The position numbers and the translations under genes are program-made. Positions 43,692 to 52,351 of a stretch of DNA of 64,000 nucleotides are shown one piece after another (positions within the stretch are counted from its first letter, which is position 1; each line of letters opens with the position of its first letter). The stretch is from Myxococcales bacterium. GTDB taxonomy: Bacteria; Myxococcota_A; Polyangia; Haliangiales; Haliangiaceae. Location: contig JAEUJY010000154.1 in the NCBI GenBank assembly GCA_016794525.1, positions 1-64,000 on the forward strand. The letters are read 5' to 3'. Below the pieces are notes generated by a model, which did no database searches, had not been told where the DNA came from, and was given only the letters and a program-made list of their open reading frames with translations.

Positions 43692-45275
43692 ATGCGCGCC
43701 CTCGCGATCGCGCTGCCGGTGCTCGTGACCTGCGGCGCCCCGCCGACGCCGTCGGTGGCGACCGGGCCCGCGGCGAGCGCGCCGGCCGATGCCACCACCG
43801 CCGCGCCGCCGCCCGCGATCGACGCCGGCCCGCCGCCGCTCGTGACCTGCCCCGCGGGCGCGCAGCCGGCGCGGCTGCGCTGGCCGGCGCGCGGCCGGGC
43901 CTGCGTCGACGGCGCCGGCCGGCGGCAGGGGCCGCTCGTCGAGCTGGCCCCCGACGGCCGCGTCGCGGCGCGGCGGAGCTTCGTCGACGACGTCGCCGAC
44001 GGCCGCTGGCAGACGTTCGCGCCCGACGGCGGCCTGCGCGCCGAGGGCGCGTACCGCGCCGGTCACCCCGACGGCACCTGGCGCGCCTACGCGGCCGGCG
44101 CGCTGCGCGGCGAGGCCACGCTGGTCGACGGCGACGGCGCGTTGACCACCTGGTCGCCCGACGGGGCGCGGGTCGCGGTCAGCACCTGGCGCGGCGGCGT
44201 GCGCGACGGCGCGGCCACCGTCGACGTCGACGGCCAGCGGCTGCGCGCCGAGGCCTGGCGCGCCGGCCAGCTCGACGGCCCGCGCGCGATCGGCAGCCGC
44301 GCGACGGTCGCGCTCGCCGAGACCTGGCGCGCCGGCCAGCTCGACGGCCCGCGCACGCTGTGGCGCCACGGCGGCAAGCTGCTGGTCGAGCGCTTCGACG
44401 CCCGCGGGCGGCTCGACGGCGCCTGGACCGCGTACCGCAGCGGCGGTCGCGTCCGCGAGGCGCGCACCTACCAGGCCGGCGTCGCCGACGGCGCCTGGGC
44501 GTGGTTCGACGGCGCGGGGCGCGCGACGCGCCAGGGCGCGTACCGCCACGGCCGCCCGGACGGCCCGTGGGTCGAGGTCGAGGACGGCGTCACGACGACG
44601 ACGCCGTACCGGGCCGGCGTCATCGACGGCGAGGTCACCCACGTCGACGCGCGCGGCCGCGAGCTCGGGCGCGATCGGATCGCGGCCGGCACCGGCGTGG
44701 TGCGCCGCTACCGCGGCAACGGCGCGCTCGCCGAGGAGGTCGCCTACCGCCGCGGCCGCAAGCACGGCGACGCGCGCACCTACGACGCCCGCGGCCGGCT
44801 GATCGCGACCGGCCGCTACCAGGACGACGCGCGCGACGGCACCTGGCGCTGGCAGACCGCCGCCGGCGCGCCGCTGCGCGAGGAGCCGTACCGCGCCGGC
44901 CGGCTCGACGGCGTGGTCCGCCACTGGCGCGACGGCGCGGTGGTGCTCGAGGCGACCTACGCCGCCGGCGTGCGCCAGGGCCCGTACGTCGAGCGCTTCG
45001 CCGACGGCGCGCCCGCGGTCGAGGGCGCCTACGCCGCCGACGTCCGCGACGGCGCGTGGGTGACCTACCGGCGCGACGGCACGGTGGCGCTGCGCGCGAG
45101 CTACCGCGCCGGCCGGCTCGACGGCCCGTGGCTCGAGCTCGACGCCGCCGGCCGCGAGCGGGTGCGCGGCCAGCACCAGGCCGGCCATCGCGTCGGTGCG
45201 TGGACGACCTACACCGACGCCGGCGCGACCGAGGTCGACTACGGCCCGCCGGACCCGCCAGCCGCGCGGCCTTGA
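43692..45275 (+). CDS. MORN-repeat lipoprotein
   Basis: A 527-residue exported protein with lipobox (LPVLVTCGAPP) and a Pro/Ala-rich linker. Residues about 85-515 are many degenerate MORN-type repeats of about 23 residues, such as DGTWRAYAAGALRGEATLVDG, DGAWAWFDGAGRATRQGAYRHG and DGPWLELDAAGRERVRGQ. The repeated D/G-x-W and R-x-G-x-L-D-G-P themes form beta-hairpins. In bacteria these antitoxin-like or surface MORN proteins are common but their role is mostly unknown. The ATG at 43692 starts the signal peptide; CATGCT ends 6 bases upstream, one base away from the TANNNT pattern. Confidence 0.85.
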   Translation: MRALAIALPVLVTCGAPPTPSVATGPAASAPADATTAAPPPAIDAGPPPLVTCPAGAQPARLRWPARGRACVDGAGRRQGPLVELAPDGRVAARRSFVDDVADGRWQTFAPDGGLRAEGAYRAGHPDGTWRAYAAGALRGEATLVDGDGALTTWSPDGARVAVSTWRGGVRDGAATVDVDGQRLRAEAWRAGQLDGPRAIGSRATVALAETWRAGQLDGPRTLWRHGGKLLVERFDARGRLDGAWTAYRSGGRVREARTYQAGVADGAWAWFDGAGRATRQGAYRHGRPDGPWVEVEDGVTTTTPYRAGVIDGEVTHVDARGRELGRDRIAAGTGVVRRYRGNGALAEEVAYRRGRKHGDARTYDARGRLIATGRYQDDARDGTWRWQTAAGAPLREEPYRAGRLDGVVRHWRDGAVVLEATYAAGVRQGPYVERFADGAPAVEGAYAADVRDGAWVTYRRDGTVALRASYRAGRLDGPWLELDAAGRERVRGQHQAGHRVGAWTTYTDAGATEVDYGPPDPPAARP

Positions 45276-45489
45276 CCGGGGAGAACCGGCGCCGCGACGA
45301 CGTTATTCCGCGGTCGATTCGGTGCAAACCGGACGGTCGGTCGGACGTTCTACCTCATGTATGGCCCGCCCCGCCCGCCTCCTCACGGCCTCCTCACCGC
45401 TCCCCACCGAACCGAATGACGACGTCGCTCGTAGCGTCTCACGGATGCGACCCGCGGCCATGTCGAGCCGCCCGCGCCGGAGCCCCACC

Positions 45490-46053
45490 ATGCGCGCCTC
45501 GTTGTCGTTCCTGACCACCACCTCGATCACCGGCGACGATCGCGCCGAGGCCCCGGCCGCGCAGACTCTCGAGCTGCTCGGCTACGATCGCATCGGCCAC
45601 CGGCTGCTGGCGCGCGAGCGCGTCGGCGACGTGGTCACCCAACTGATCGTCATCGCCACCCGCGGCGAGCACGCCGGCGCGCCGATGGCGCTGGCCCCCG
45701 ACGCGCTGCCGCGCATGCGCGTCGACCTGACGCCGCTGGCGCCGCTGCCGCTGGGCGGCTTCGAGCTGACCACGCGGGTCATCCAGCGCCGCGGCCTGCG
45801 GGTGTCGAGCGATGGCTCGCCGATCCGCAAGTTCGCCCTGTCGCTCGGCGTGCGCCAGCACGTCGGCGGCTTCACCGCCGCCGCCGGCCGGCAGGTCGTC
45901 ACCGCGTACCTGCGCCCGCGCGCCGGCCTGCGCCAGGCGTTCGCGCTGCCGGGCGACGCCGGCGCCGTCGCGGTGATCACGTTCTGCGGGACGCCGATCG
46001 GCGTCGGCGCCGATCGCGACGCCGCGGTGCTGGTCACGCCACCGCTGCATTGA
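45490..46053 (+). CDS. Hypothetical protein
   Basis: A 187-residue soluble-looking protein with no signal peptide (MRASLSFLTTTSITGDDRAE). It has mixed alpha/beta composition, many Arg residues, and a hydrophobic C-terminal half (FALPGDAGAVAVITFCGTPIGVG). I recognise no family. The ATG at 45490 has GGAG 7 bases upstream; in-frame ATGs at 45361, 45445 and 45460 are alternatives with poorer context. The 214 bases before it (45276-45489) contain no gene I can support. Confidence 0.55.
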   Translation: MRASLSFLTTTSITGDDRAEAPAAQTLELLGYDRIGHRLLARERVGDVVTQLIVIATRGEHAGAPMALAPDALPRMRVDLTPLAPLPLGGFELTTRVIQRRGLRVSSDGSPIRKFALSLGVRQHVGGFTAAAGRQVVTAYLRPRAGLRQAFALPGDAGAVAVITFCGTPIGVGADRDAAVLVTPPLH

Positions 46054-46057
46054 GCCC

Positions 46058-46085
46058 TTGTCAGCTCCCGGGGCGGGCGTAACCT
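46058..46085 (+). promoter_or_regulatory. Putative promoter (TTGTCA-16-TAACCT)
   Basis: TTGTCA at 46058-46063 and TAACCT at 46080-46085 are 16 bases apart. The -10 ends 11 bases before the ATG at 46097, so the leader would be only a few bases. It starts right after the stop of the preceding gene. Confidence 0.55.
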
Positions 46086-46096
46086 CGCCTCACGCC

Positions 46097-46576
46097 ATGC
46101 GTAGTCCGACCGTGCTCCGCTGCCTGTCTGCGCTCGGCCTCGCCACCTCGCTGGCGGCGTGCGCCGACGACGCCCCGGCCGACGACACCACCTACAACTG
46201 CGAGGCCGACGACCGCGACGAGCCGTTCGCGATCAACCTGGCCCGCACCGGCCCGGGCGGCACCACCTTCACGATCGTCGCCGCCGATCCGGCGCTGCCG
46301 ATCCGCGGCAACAACAGCTGGACGATCGACGTCAGCCGCGGCGGCGCGCCGGTGCCGGCCAGCGACGGCGAGTTCCTGGTGACGCCGTTCATGCCCGACC
46401 ACCGCCACGGCACCGGGATCAAGGCGATCTGGACGCCCGACCCGGCGACGCCCGGCCGCTTCACCGTCAGCCCGATCAACCTGTGGATGCCCGGCGTGTG
46501 GGAGCTGACCTTCGAGGAGACGCCGACCGGCGGCGCCCGCGATCAGGTCGTGTTCACGTTCTGCATCACGGGCTGA
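46097..46576 (+). CDS. YtkA/FixH-like lipoprotein
   Basis: A 159-residue exported protein with lipobox (GLATSLAACADD). The mature domain has an immunoglobulin-like layout seen in YtkA/FixH proteins: WTIDVSRGGAPVPASDGEFL, then VTPFMPDHRHGTGIKAIW with a His-rich loop, then FTVSPINLWMPGVWELTFEE. The His/Met residues (MPDHRHG) may bind a metal such as copper, as proposed for related proteins. Cys33 and Cys157 could form a disulfide. It precedes, tail to tail, the cytochrome c lipoprotein gene. Confidence 0.78.
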   Translation: MRSPTVLRCLSALGLATSLAACADDAPADDTTYNCEADDRDEPFAINLARTGPGGTTFTIVAADPALPIRGNNSWTIDVSRGGAPVPASDGEFLVTPFMPDHRHGTGIKAIWTPDPATPGRFTVSPINLWMPGVWELTFEETPTGGARDQVVFTFCITG

Positions 46577-46597
46577 TCGAGCCCACCCACCGCCGGC

Positions 46598-47956
46598 TCA
46601 CTGCACGCAGTCGCGGCCGCCGGCGCGCCACTCGAGCACCGAGCCGCCGACGACGTGGGTCGGCACCTGGTCGCGCACGTCGACGGCGAGGTGGCCGCTG
46701 GCGAACAGCTCGCCGAGCAGCGCCATCGGCAGCGGGCGGATCAGCACCCGCGCGGTGACCCGCTGGATCTGTGGCACCAGCCCGGGCACCGCGAACGACT
46801 TCTCGACCGCGTGGTAGAAGCGCGGATCGTTGGGATCGGTCGTGACCGCGGGCCCGAGCAGCGTGCCCGGGTGATCGATCGACCGGATCGCCCAGAACTT
46901 CTCGGTGCGCGCGCCGGCCGCGTCGGTCGCCGGCGTGTCGAGCCGCCACAGGTTGGGATCGCCGAGGTCCTCGGGATCGAGCGGCGGATCGGCCGCCGGG
47001 ATCAGGCCGCTCGAGAACAGCACCGCGTCGCCGGCGCCGTAGGCCACCAGCTCGATCCACACCCGGCGATCGGCGGTCGCGCCCGACGGGAACATGTGGC
47101 CGGCGCCGACGTTGTCGAGCCGGTAGTCGATGCGGCCGCCGTCGACCGGCAGCACGCACAGCCGCGGCACCAGGAGCGCCGCCAGGTCGCGATCGATCGC
47201 CGCCTGCTGCAGCGCCTTGTCGGGCCACGCGGTCAGGGCGGTGTCGATCGCCGCGAAGGTGTGCTCGCGGCGCCCGAACTCGCGCAGCGGCGCGGTGAAG
47301 CCCGGGCCCTCGGCGACCACGTCGGTGGTCGCGACCATGTGGCAGGCCGCGCACGACAGCTGCTTGCGCGGATCGGGGTCGGCGAAGATCGTCGTCTTCC
47401 ACTCGGCGAAGGTGCGCTCGAGGTGGACGCCGGCCGGCGTGACGATGTCGTGGCACGAGCCGCACAGGCTCGACGACGTGGCCTTGGTGGCGTCGAGCAG
47501 GTTCGAGTACGCGGTGTGGTGGGCCGGGCTGTCGATCGGATCGCGCAGCCCGGCGCGCATCGTCTGATCGTCGGCCAGGCGGATCGGCGCGTTGTGCTCG
47601 CCGGCGACCTCGACCGCGTTGTGGCAGAAGTAGCAGGTGACGCCCTTGGCCCACTGCGGCACGTCGGGCAGGTTGGTGCCGTCGGTGGTGAGGCCCTGGG
47701 CCAGCGCCACCGGCGCGTGGCAGCGCACGCAGAAGTCGCCGAGCGCGCCGCCGGTCTCCTCCTGCCCCAGCTTGTTCATCGCGAGGAAGACCGGATCGTC
47801 GGCGGCGTAGGCGTGCATCGACGACGCCCACTCGCGGTGGTGCTTGGGGTGGCACTGCGCGCAGGTCGCCGGGTCCATCAGCTCGGCCTTGGGCAGCACG
47901 TCGTCGCCGCCGCAGGCGACCAGCCCGGCCAGCGCGATCAGCAGGAGCGGACGCAT
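46598..47956 (-). CDS. Pentaheme cytochrome c lipoprotein
   Basis: A 452-residue exported protein with lipobox (LIALAGLVACGGDD). Five CxxCH heme-binding motifs are visible: CAQCH and CVRCH in the first 90 residues, CYFCH, CGSCH and CAACH by residue 210. Several extra His residues (HPKHHREW, SMHAYA) may be distal ligands, as in cytochrome c554-type multihemes. The C-terminal half (about residues 250-450) lacks heme sites and is unassigned. The ATG complementary to 47954-47956 overlaps the stop of the next cytochrome-like gene (TGATG). It likely carries electrons in the periplasm; donor and acceptor unknown. Confidence 0.88.
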   Translation of the reverse strand: MRPLLLIALAGLVACGGDDVLPKAELMDPATCAQCHPKHHREWASSMHAYAADDPVFLAMNKLGQEETGGALGDFCVRCHAPVALAQGLTTDGTNLPDVPQWAKGVTCYFCHNAVEVAGEHNAPIRLADDQTMRAGLRDPIDSPAHHTAYSNLLDATKATSSSLCGSCHDIVTPAGVHLERTFAEWKTTIFADPDPRKQLSCAACHMVATTDVVAEGPGFTAPLREFGRREHTFAAIDTALTAWPDKALQQAAIDRDLAALLVPRLCVLPVDGGRIDYRLDNVGAGHMFPSGATADRRVWIELVAYGAGDAVLFSSGLIPAADPPLDPEDLGDPNLWRLDTPATDAAGARTEKFWAIRSIDHPGTLLGPAVTTDPNDPRFYHAVEKSFAVPGLVPQIQRVTARVLIRPLPMALLGELFASGHLAVDVRDQVPTHVVGGSVLEWRAGGRDCVQ

Positions 47957-48393
47957 CACGGGGCCTCCGAGGCAGTGACCGGGGCGACCGGGCCGGGCGC
48001 GCCAGCCGCGACCCACTGGGCGACGGCGCAGGCCTCGGCGTCCGACAGCCGCGAGCCGCGCGGCATGCGCAGGCTCGACTCGGTCGTGAAGATGCGCTCG
48101 GTCAACTCGCTGCACGCGACGTCGCCGGCGACGACGTAGCCGCCGTTGATCAGCCGCTCGTAGGCGGTCGCGGGATCGTCGAGGATGAGCCCGCCCTTCG
48201 CGGCGGCGGTGGTGTGGCAGCCCGACGCCGCGCACTTGGGCCCCAGCGTGGTCGCGCTGACGTTGGCCCAGGTCGGCGCGTACAGCGGCGCGCAGGTCAG
48301 GTCGACCGTCACGCAGGTGAGCTCGGGATCGCCGCAGCCGATCGCGGAGGCGCCCAGGGCGGCGAGCGCGGCGGCCATCAGGCGCGGGACCAT
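47956..48393 (-). CDS. Small c-type-cytochrome-like lipoprotein
   Basis: A 145-residue exported protein (LAALGASAIGCGDPE lipobox). CAASGCHTTAAAKGGLIL contains CxxxCH, a variant heme-attachment form seen in planctomycete-type (PSCyt1-like) cytochromes. RMPRGSRLSDAEACAVAQWVAAGAP supplies the Met ligand region and the terminal helix. It is the first gene of a coupled pair with the pentaheme cytochrome, so the two probably exchange electrons. TACAGT ends 8 bases before the ATG, with no Shine-Dalgarno sequence. Confidence 0.8.
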   Translation of the reverse strand: MVPRLMAAALAALGASAIGCGDPELTCVTVDLTCAPLYAPTWANVSATTLGPKCAASGCHTTAAAKGGLILDDPATAYERLINGGYVVAGDVACSELTERIFTTESSLRMPRGSRLSDAEACAVAQWVAAGAPGPVAPVTASEAP

Positions 48394-48401
48394 CGCCGCC
48401 G

Positions 48402-48407
48402 ACTGTA
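48402..48407 (-). promoter_or_regulatory. Putative leaderless -10 box (TACAGT)
   Basis: TACAGT ends 8 bases before the ATG of the small cytochrome-like lipoprotein (complement of 48391-48393). Confidence 0.52.
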
Positions 48408-48445
48408 GCGCGCGGCGGCGCGATCGCGGCGGCGCGTGGCGACGG

Positions 48446-49921
48446 TCACGACGCCGGGGTGGCGGTCGCCCGCTTGCGCTTGGCCGGGGCCTTCTTGCGC
48501 ACCACCGGCTTGGCCCGGGTCGTGGGCTTGGCGCGGGTCGCGGGCTTGGCGCGGGTCGGGGTCGCCGCCGGCCGCTTGGCGTGGCGGTCGGGGCGCGCGG
48601 CCTTGGCGAGGATCTGCTCGCAGGTCGTCTTGCCGCTGGTCTTGCACTGCGTCTTGCACATGCCGCCGGCGCAGGCCCGCACCTGCCACAGCGCGCCGTC
48701 GTCGGTCCAGCGCGACAGCGCGCCCTCGCGCGAGCCGCCGGCGTAGCTGCGCTCCTCGACCAGCGTGCCGGTCGCGGCGTAGCGCTTCCAGCCGCCGTCG
48801 GGCGTGCCGGCGACGAAGGTGCCGACGTCCTGGGGCTGGCCGCCGGGGTGGTAGGTGCGCCACGCGCCCTGCTCCTTGCCGCGCTCGTAGCTGCCCTCGC
48901 GCATCAGCCCGCCGTCGACGAACCGGAACTGCCACGCGCCGTGGCGCAGGCCGTCGCACACCGGGCCGGTGGCCTGGTAGCCGAGCGGCGCCTCGCCGAC
49001 GGCGACGGTCACGTCGCGGCAGCCGCTGGCGGCGGGCGCGGCCGGGGCCGGCTTGACGCCGCGGGCCTCGAGCCAGCCGAGGAACAGCCCGAACGGCCGC
49101 TCCTGGTCGATCAGGATCTGCTCGACCGCCTGGCTACCCGGATCGTCGACCGAGCCCAGCTCGATCAGGATCGCCGGCACGCCGAGCGCGTCCTGGTACC
49201 AGTCCGACGCGGTGCCCTGGTGCTTGTAGCTGATGACCTTCGCCACCTGGCCGCTGCAGAAGCCGACCGCCGACGCCATCTGCGCCGTGATGCCGGCGAT
49301 CGCGTCGACGTCGGGCGGCGCCGCGGCCTTGTCGTAGGCGAACGGCCACAGCATGCACTCGGCGGCCGAGTGGTAGTCGAGCACCGCCACCACCTTGCCC
49401 TGCGAGACGTAGTCGCGCAGCGCGGCGATCAGCGGCTGCGACGGGTGATCGGGCTGGCCCGGCACCGGGAAGTCGCGGTTGGCGTCGAACGGCTTGCCGG
49501 CGGGGTCGAGGGCCTTGCGCGACCCGGTGGCGAAGCCGTCGACGTTGATCGCCGGCACCAGCCGGTAGGTCAGGCCGCGCCAGCGCGGCTGGCCGTCGCT
49601 GACCAGCTCGGCGAGCCGCAGCACGACCTCGGTCGAGATCCACTCGTTGCCGTGGATGCCGCCCTGGATGAACAGCGCCGGCGCGTCGGCGGCGAACTGG
49701 CCGGCCGGGTCGACCTCGAGCGCCTGCACGTCGCCGTGGGCGGTGGTCGCGACCGTCACCACCCGGGTCGTCGTCGGGTGCGCGGCGTGGAGCGCGGCGA
49801 GCCGGGCGTTGAGCGACGCGACGTCGCGGAATGGATCGCGGCTGTGCGCGCGTTGGGCCTGCGCCGGCACGGCGTGGGCGATCGCCCATGCGCACACGAG
49901 GCTGCCGAGGTAGAACCGCAC
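48446..49921 (-). CDS. Exported M14 zinc carboxypeptidase with MORN-like repeats and basic tail
   Basis: A 491-residue secreted protein: signal peptide (LVCAWAIAHAVPAQAQ), then an M14 carboxypeptidase domain. Zinc ligands are His and Glu of GGIHGNEWISTEV and the His of AVLDYHSAAECM; the catalytic Glu is in PAILIELGSVDD. Residues about 330-430 carry MORN-like hairpins (GAWQFRFVDGGLMREGSYER). The last 70 residues are Lys/Arg/Ala-rich (KPATRAKPTTRAKPVVRKKA), like a histone tail. I use the GTG complementary to 49919-49921 because the signal follows it directly; ATGs 18, 24 and 42 bases upstream are in frame. It may trim murein peptides or prey proteins. Confidence 0.85.
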   Translation of the reverse strand: MRFYLGSLVCAWAIAHAVPAQAQRAHSRDPFRDVASLNARLAALHAAHPTTTRVVTVATTAHGDVQALEVDPAGQFAADAPALFIQGGIHGNEWISTEVVLRLAELVSDGQPRWRGLTYRLVPAINVDGFATGSRKALDPAGKPFDANRDFPVPGQPDHPSQPLIAALRDYVSQGKVVAVLDYHSAAECMLWPFAYDKAAAPPDVDAIAGITAQMASAVGFCSGQVAKVISYKHQGTASDWYQDALGVPAILIELGSVDDPGSQAVEQILIDQERPFGLFLGWLEARGVKPAPAAPAASGCRDVTVAVGEAPLGYQATGPVCDGLRHGAWQFRFVDGGLMREGSYERGKEQGAWRTYHPGGQPQDVGTFVAGTPDGGWKRYAATGTLVEERSYAGGSREGALSRWTDDGALWQVRACAGGMCKTQCKTSGKTTCEQILAKAARPDRHAKRPAATPTRAKPATRAKPTTRAKPVVRKKAPAKRKRATATPAS

Positions 49922-49961
49922 CCCTCGAGCCTCGCACATTCCCATCCGAGGGCAAAAGAAC

Positions 49962-50855
49962 ATGCATCCACTCCGCGCCTCCGTCGTCGCCGCGCTCCTG
50001 CTCGCCGCGATCTCTCCCCGGGCCGCCCGGACCGCGCGGGCCGATCAGCCCGCCGCCTGCGACCAGGTCCCGGCCGACATGAAGTGCATCCCCGAGGGGG
50101 ACTTCATCCGCGGCGCCGACGACAGCGAGAAGGACCAGCGGCCCCAGGCCACGATCTGGGTGTCGACCTTCTACATGGACACCTACGAGGTGACCAACGC
50201 CGACTACAAGAAGTGCGCGAAGGCCGGCGCCTGCCGCAAGCACTCGCCCGCCTACAAGGTCGGGTTCTCGGGGCCCAACCAGCCGGTGGTCGGGATCAAG
50301 TGGTTCGACGCCCGCGACTACTGCGCGTGGGCCGGCAAGCGGCTGCCGACCGAGGCCGAGTGGGAGAAGGCGGCCCGCGGCCCCGAGGGGCACCTCTACC
50401 CGTGGGGCGACGAGAAGCCGACCTGCAAGCGCGCGATCATCATGGAGGGCGGCAAGAAGGGCTGCGGCCTGGGCGGCCCGCCCAAGTGGGCGACCGCCGA
50501 CGTCGGCACGCGGGCGCCCGGCGTCTACGGGCTCTACGACATGAGCGGCAACTCGTGGGAGTGGGTGCAGGACTGGTACTCGAAGAGCTACGCCGAGTGC
50601 GGCGCCGAGTGCAGCGGCCGCGATCCCAAGGGCCCGTGCGGCGGCGCCGACGAGTGCCCCGGGCGGCGCCACCGCGTCGTCCGCGGCGGATCGTGGTGGT
50701 GGACCTGGGAGTACGCCGCCGGCACCTGGCGCCGCGCGCACCTGCCCGGCAACAAGCCGTACCACCACTTCGGCTTCCGCTGCGCCGCGACCCCGCCGGC
50801 CCCGGGCGCGGCGGCGCCGACGCCGACGCCGGCCCCTGCACCAGCGACCCGGTAG
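49962..50855 (+). CDS. FGE/SUMF1-domain exported protein
   Basis: A 297-residue protein with a signal peptide (ASVVAALLLAAISPRAARTARA). The formylglycine-generating-enzyme-like domain runs from MKCIPEGDFIRGADDSEKDQ through YEVTNADYKKC, RLPTEAEWEKAARGPEG, GLYDMSGNSWEWVQDWY, RVVRGGSWWWTWEYAAGTWRR and HHFGFRCAATPP. Fold residues are well kept. Whether it has the two catalytic Cys of true FGE is unclear; only the GFRC Cys fits. Many bacterial homologues bind partners or ligands rather than act on sulfatases. A Pro-rich tail ends the protein. GAGGGC upstream may serve as Shine-Dalgarno sequence. Confidence 0.86.
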   Translation: MHPLRASVVAALLLAAISPRAARTARADQPAACDQVPADMKCIPEGDFIRGADDSEKDQRPQATIWVSTFYMDTYEVTNADYKKCAKAGACRKHSPAYKVGFSGPNQPVVGIKWFDARDYCAWAGKRLPTEAEWEKAARGPEGHLYPWGDEKPTCKRAIIMEGGKKGCGLGGPPKWATADVGTRAPGVYGLYDMSGNSWEWVQDWYSKSYAECGAECSGRDPKGPCGGADECPGRRHRVVRGGSWWWTWEYAAGTWRRAHLPGNKPYHHFGFRCAATPPAPGAAAPTPTPAPAPATR

Positions 50856-50864
50856 CGATCGCGA

Positions 50865-52331
50865 TCAGCCGCGGGCGGCGTGGGCGTGATCGATCGGCGC
50901 CAGCGCGTCGATCGTCGCCAGCAGCTGCGCGCGCGCGTCGGCGTAGCGCGCGGCGTGCGCCGGCGTCGGCTCGAGCCACTCGATCGGCCGCGGCGCGCGC
51001 GCGACGATCGCGTCGATCGCGTCGGCGCCGTCGCGGGCGGCGATGGCCAGGATCGCGGCGCCGCGCGGGCACGCGTCGGCGTCGGCGTAGCGCGCGACCG
51101 GCCGGCCGCCGACGTCGGCGCGCACCTGGGCCCAGGTGTCGGCCCGGGCGCCGCCGCCGACCAGCGCGACGGTGTCGGTGGGCACGCCGCGCGCGGCCAG
51201 GTGCGCGGCGACGACCGCCATCGCGATCGCGCACGCCTCGTAGACCGCCCGCGCCAGGTGGCCGACGCCGTGGCCGGGGCCCAGGCCGACGAACGCCGCG
51301 CGCGCCGCCGGATCCCAGCGCGGCACCATCGCGCCGCCCAGCGCCGGCACGAAGCTCACGCCGTCGGCGCCCGGCGCCACCGCCGCGGCGGCGCGATCGA
51401 GCGCGGCGGCGTCCAGGCCGGTCAGCCGGCCGAGCCAGGTCATCGCGCCGCCGGCCGCCCAGCCGGGGTTCTCGACGAAGCCGCCGCCCAGCGGGTACGG
51501 GTGGGTCTCGACCAGCCGCGCCGGATCGCGGGTGGCGATCGGCCCGCGGGCGCCGACCACCTCGGCGGTCCCGACCGCGCACACCAGCGCGCGCTCGGCC
51601 AGCGCGATGCCGATCGGCGTCGCGAAGTCGTCGCCGGTGCCGACCGCGACCGGCGTGCCGATCGGCAAGCCGGTGAGCGCGGCGCCCGCCGCGTGCAGCG
51701 CGCCGGCGCGCGCGGTGGCCGGCGCGATCGTCGGCAGCCGCGCCGGGTCGAGCTCGAACGCGGCGCACAGCGCCGGATCCCAGGCGCCGGTCGCGAGGTC
51801 GAACAGCATCGTCGTCGACGCCTGGCTGGGGTCGAGCACGTGGACGCCGGTCGCGCGCGCCACCAGGTACGACACCGGCGCGTGGAAGCACGCGGCGCGC
51901 GGCCCGCCGCCGGCGCGATCCCAGCGGCGCGCCTTGGCCGCGAGGTGGCTGGGATCGGCGACCTGCCCGGTGGTGGCGTGGAAGCGATCGCGATCGAGCG
52001 CGGGCAGCGCGGCGCCGGCGCGGCGATCGAGCCACGGCCAGCACGGCGACAGCGGCGCGCCGGCGGCGTCGACCGCGATCATGCCGTCGAGCTGACCGGT
52101 GAACCCCAGCGCGCTGATCGCGGCCGCCGCCAGCCCGGCGTCGGCCAGCGCGGCTGCGATCGCCGCCCCCACCGCCTGCTCCCACGCGCGCGGATCTTGC
52201 TCGGCCCAGCCCGGCCGCGGGTGGGTCGTCGCGATCGCCACCCGGCCGACCCCGCGGGCGGCCAGCCCGTCGTCGTAGACCGTGGCCTTGCAGGTCTGGG
52301 TGCCGAGATCGACGGCGACGACGTGGGCCAC
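50865..52331 (-). CDS. xylB: FGGY-family carbohydrate kinase, xylulokinase-like
   Basis: A 488-residue sugar kinase with two actin-like ATPase domains. VVAVDLGTQTCKATVYD is the phosphate-1 loop, ALGFTGQLDGMIAVDAAG and CWPWLDRRA match xylulokinase substrate regions, and VAVGTGDDFATPIGIAL carries the catalytic Asp. VALVGGGARADTWAQVRADVGG is the adenosine motif. Xylulokinase is the best guess, but no isomerase or transporter lies nearby, so the pentose substrate is unproven. GTG start complementary to 52329-52331, 5 bases after a TAGCAT box; the next gene diverges only 20 bases away. Confidence 0.85.
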   Translation of the reverse strand: MAHVVAVDLGTQTCKATVYDDGLAARGVGRVAIATTHPRPGWAEQDPRAWEQAVGAAIAAALADAGLAAAAISALGFTGQLDGMIAVDAAGAPLSPCWPWLDRRAGAALPALDRDRFHATTGQVADPSHLAAKARRWDRAGGGPRAACFHAPVSYLVARATGVHVLDPSQASTTMLFDLATGAWDPALCAAFELDPARLPTIAPATARAGALHAAGAALTGLPIGTPVAVGTGDDFATPIGIALAERALVCAVGTAEVVGARGPIATRDPARLVETHPYPLGGGFVENPGWAAGGAMTWLGRLTGLDAAALDRAAAAVAPGADGVSFVPALGGAMVPRWDPAARAAFVGLGPGHGVGHLARAVYEACAIAMAVVAAHLAARGVPTDTVALVGGGARADTWAQVRADVGGRPVARYADADACPRGAAILAIAARDGADAIDAIVARAPRPIEWLEPTPAHAARYADARAQLLATIDALAPIDHAHAARG

Positions 52332-52336
52332 GCCGC

Positions 52337-52342
52337 ATGCTA
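52337..52342 (-). promoter_or_regulatory. Putative leaderless -10 box (TAGCAT) of the FGGY kinase
   Basis: On the minus strand TAGCAT ends 5 bases before the GTG at 52331. Its complement ATGCTA contains the ATG once considered as the start of the divergent gene; on the plus strand TGCTAT or TATCAG here would serve that gene. The two promoters therefore overlap. Confidence 0.5.
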
Positions 52343-52351
52343 TCAGCAGGC

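Noticed and set aside
49922-49963. Upstream ATG starts of the M14 carboxypeptidase
   Set aside because: They would add a Cys/Met-rich stretch before the signal peptide; the GTG at 49921 places the signal at the N-terminus. The choice remains tentative.
52337-52339. ATG as the start of the AcpH-like gene
   Set aside because: It sits within the -10-like boxes of this tiny divergent region; the GTG at 52352 fits the family N-terminus better.
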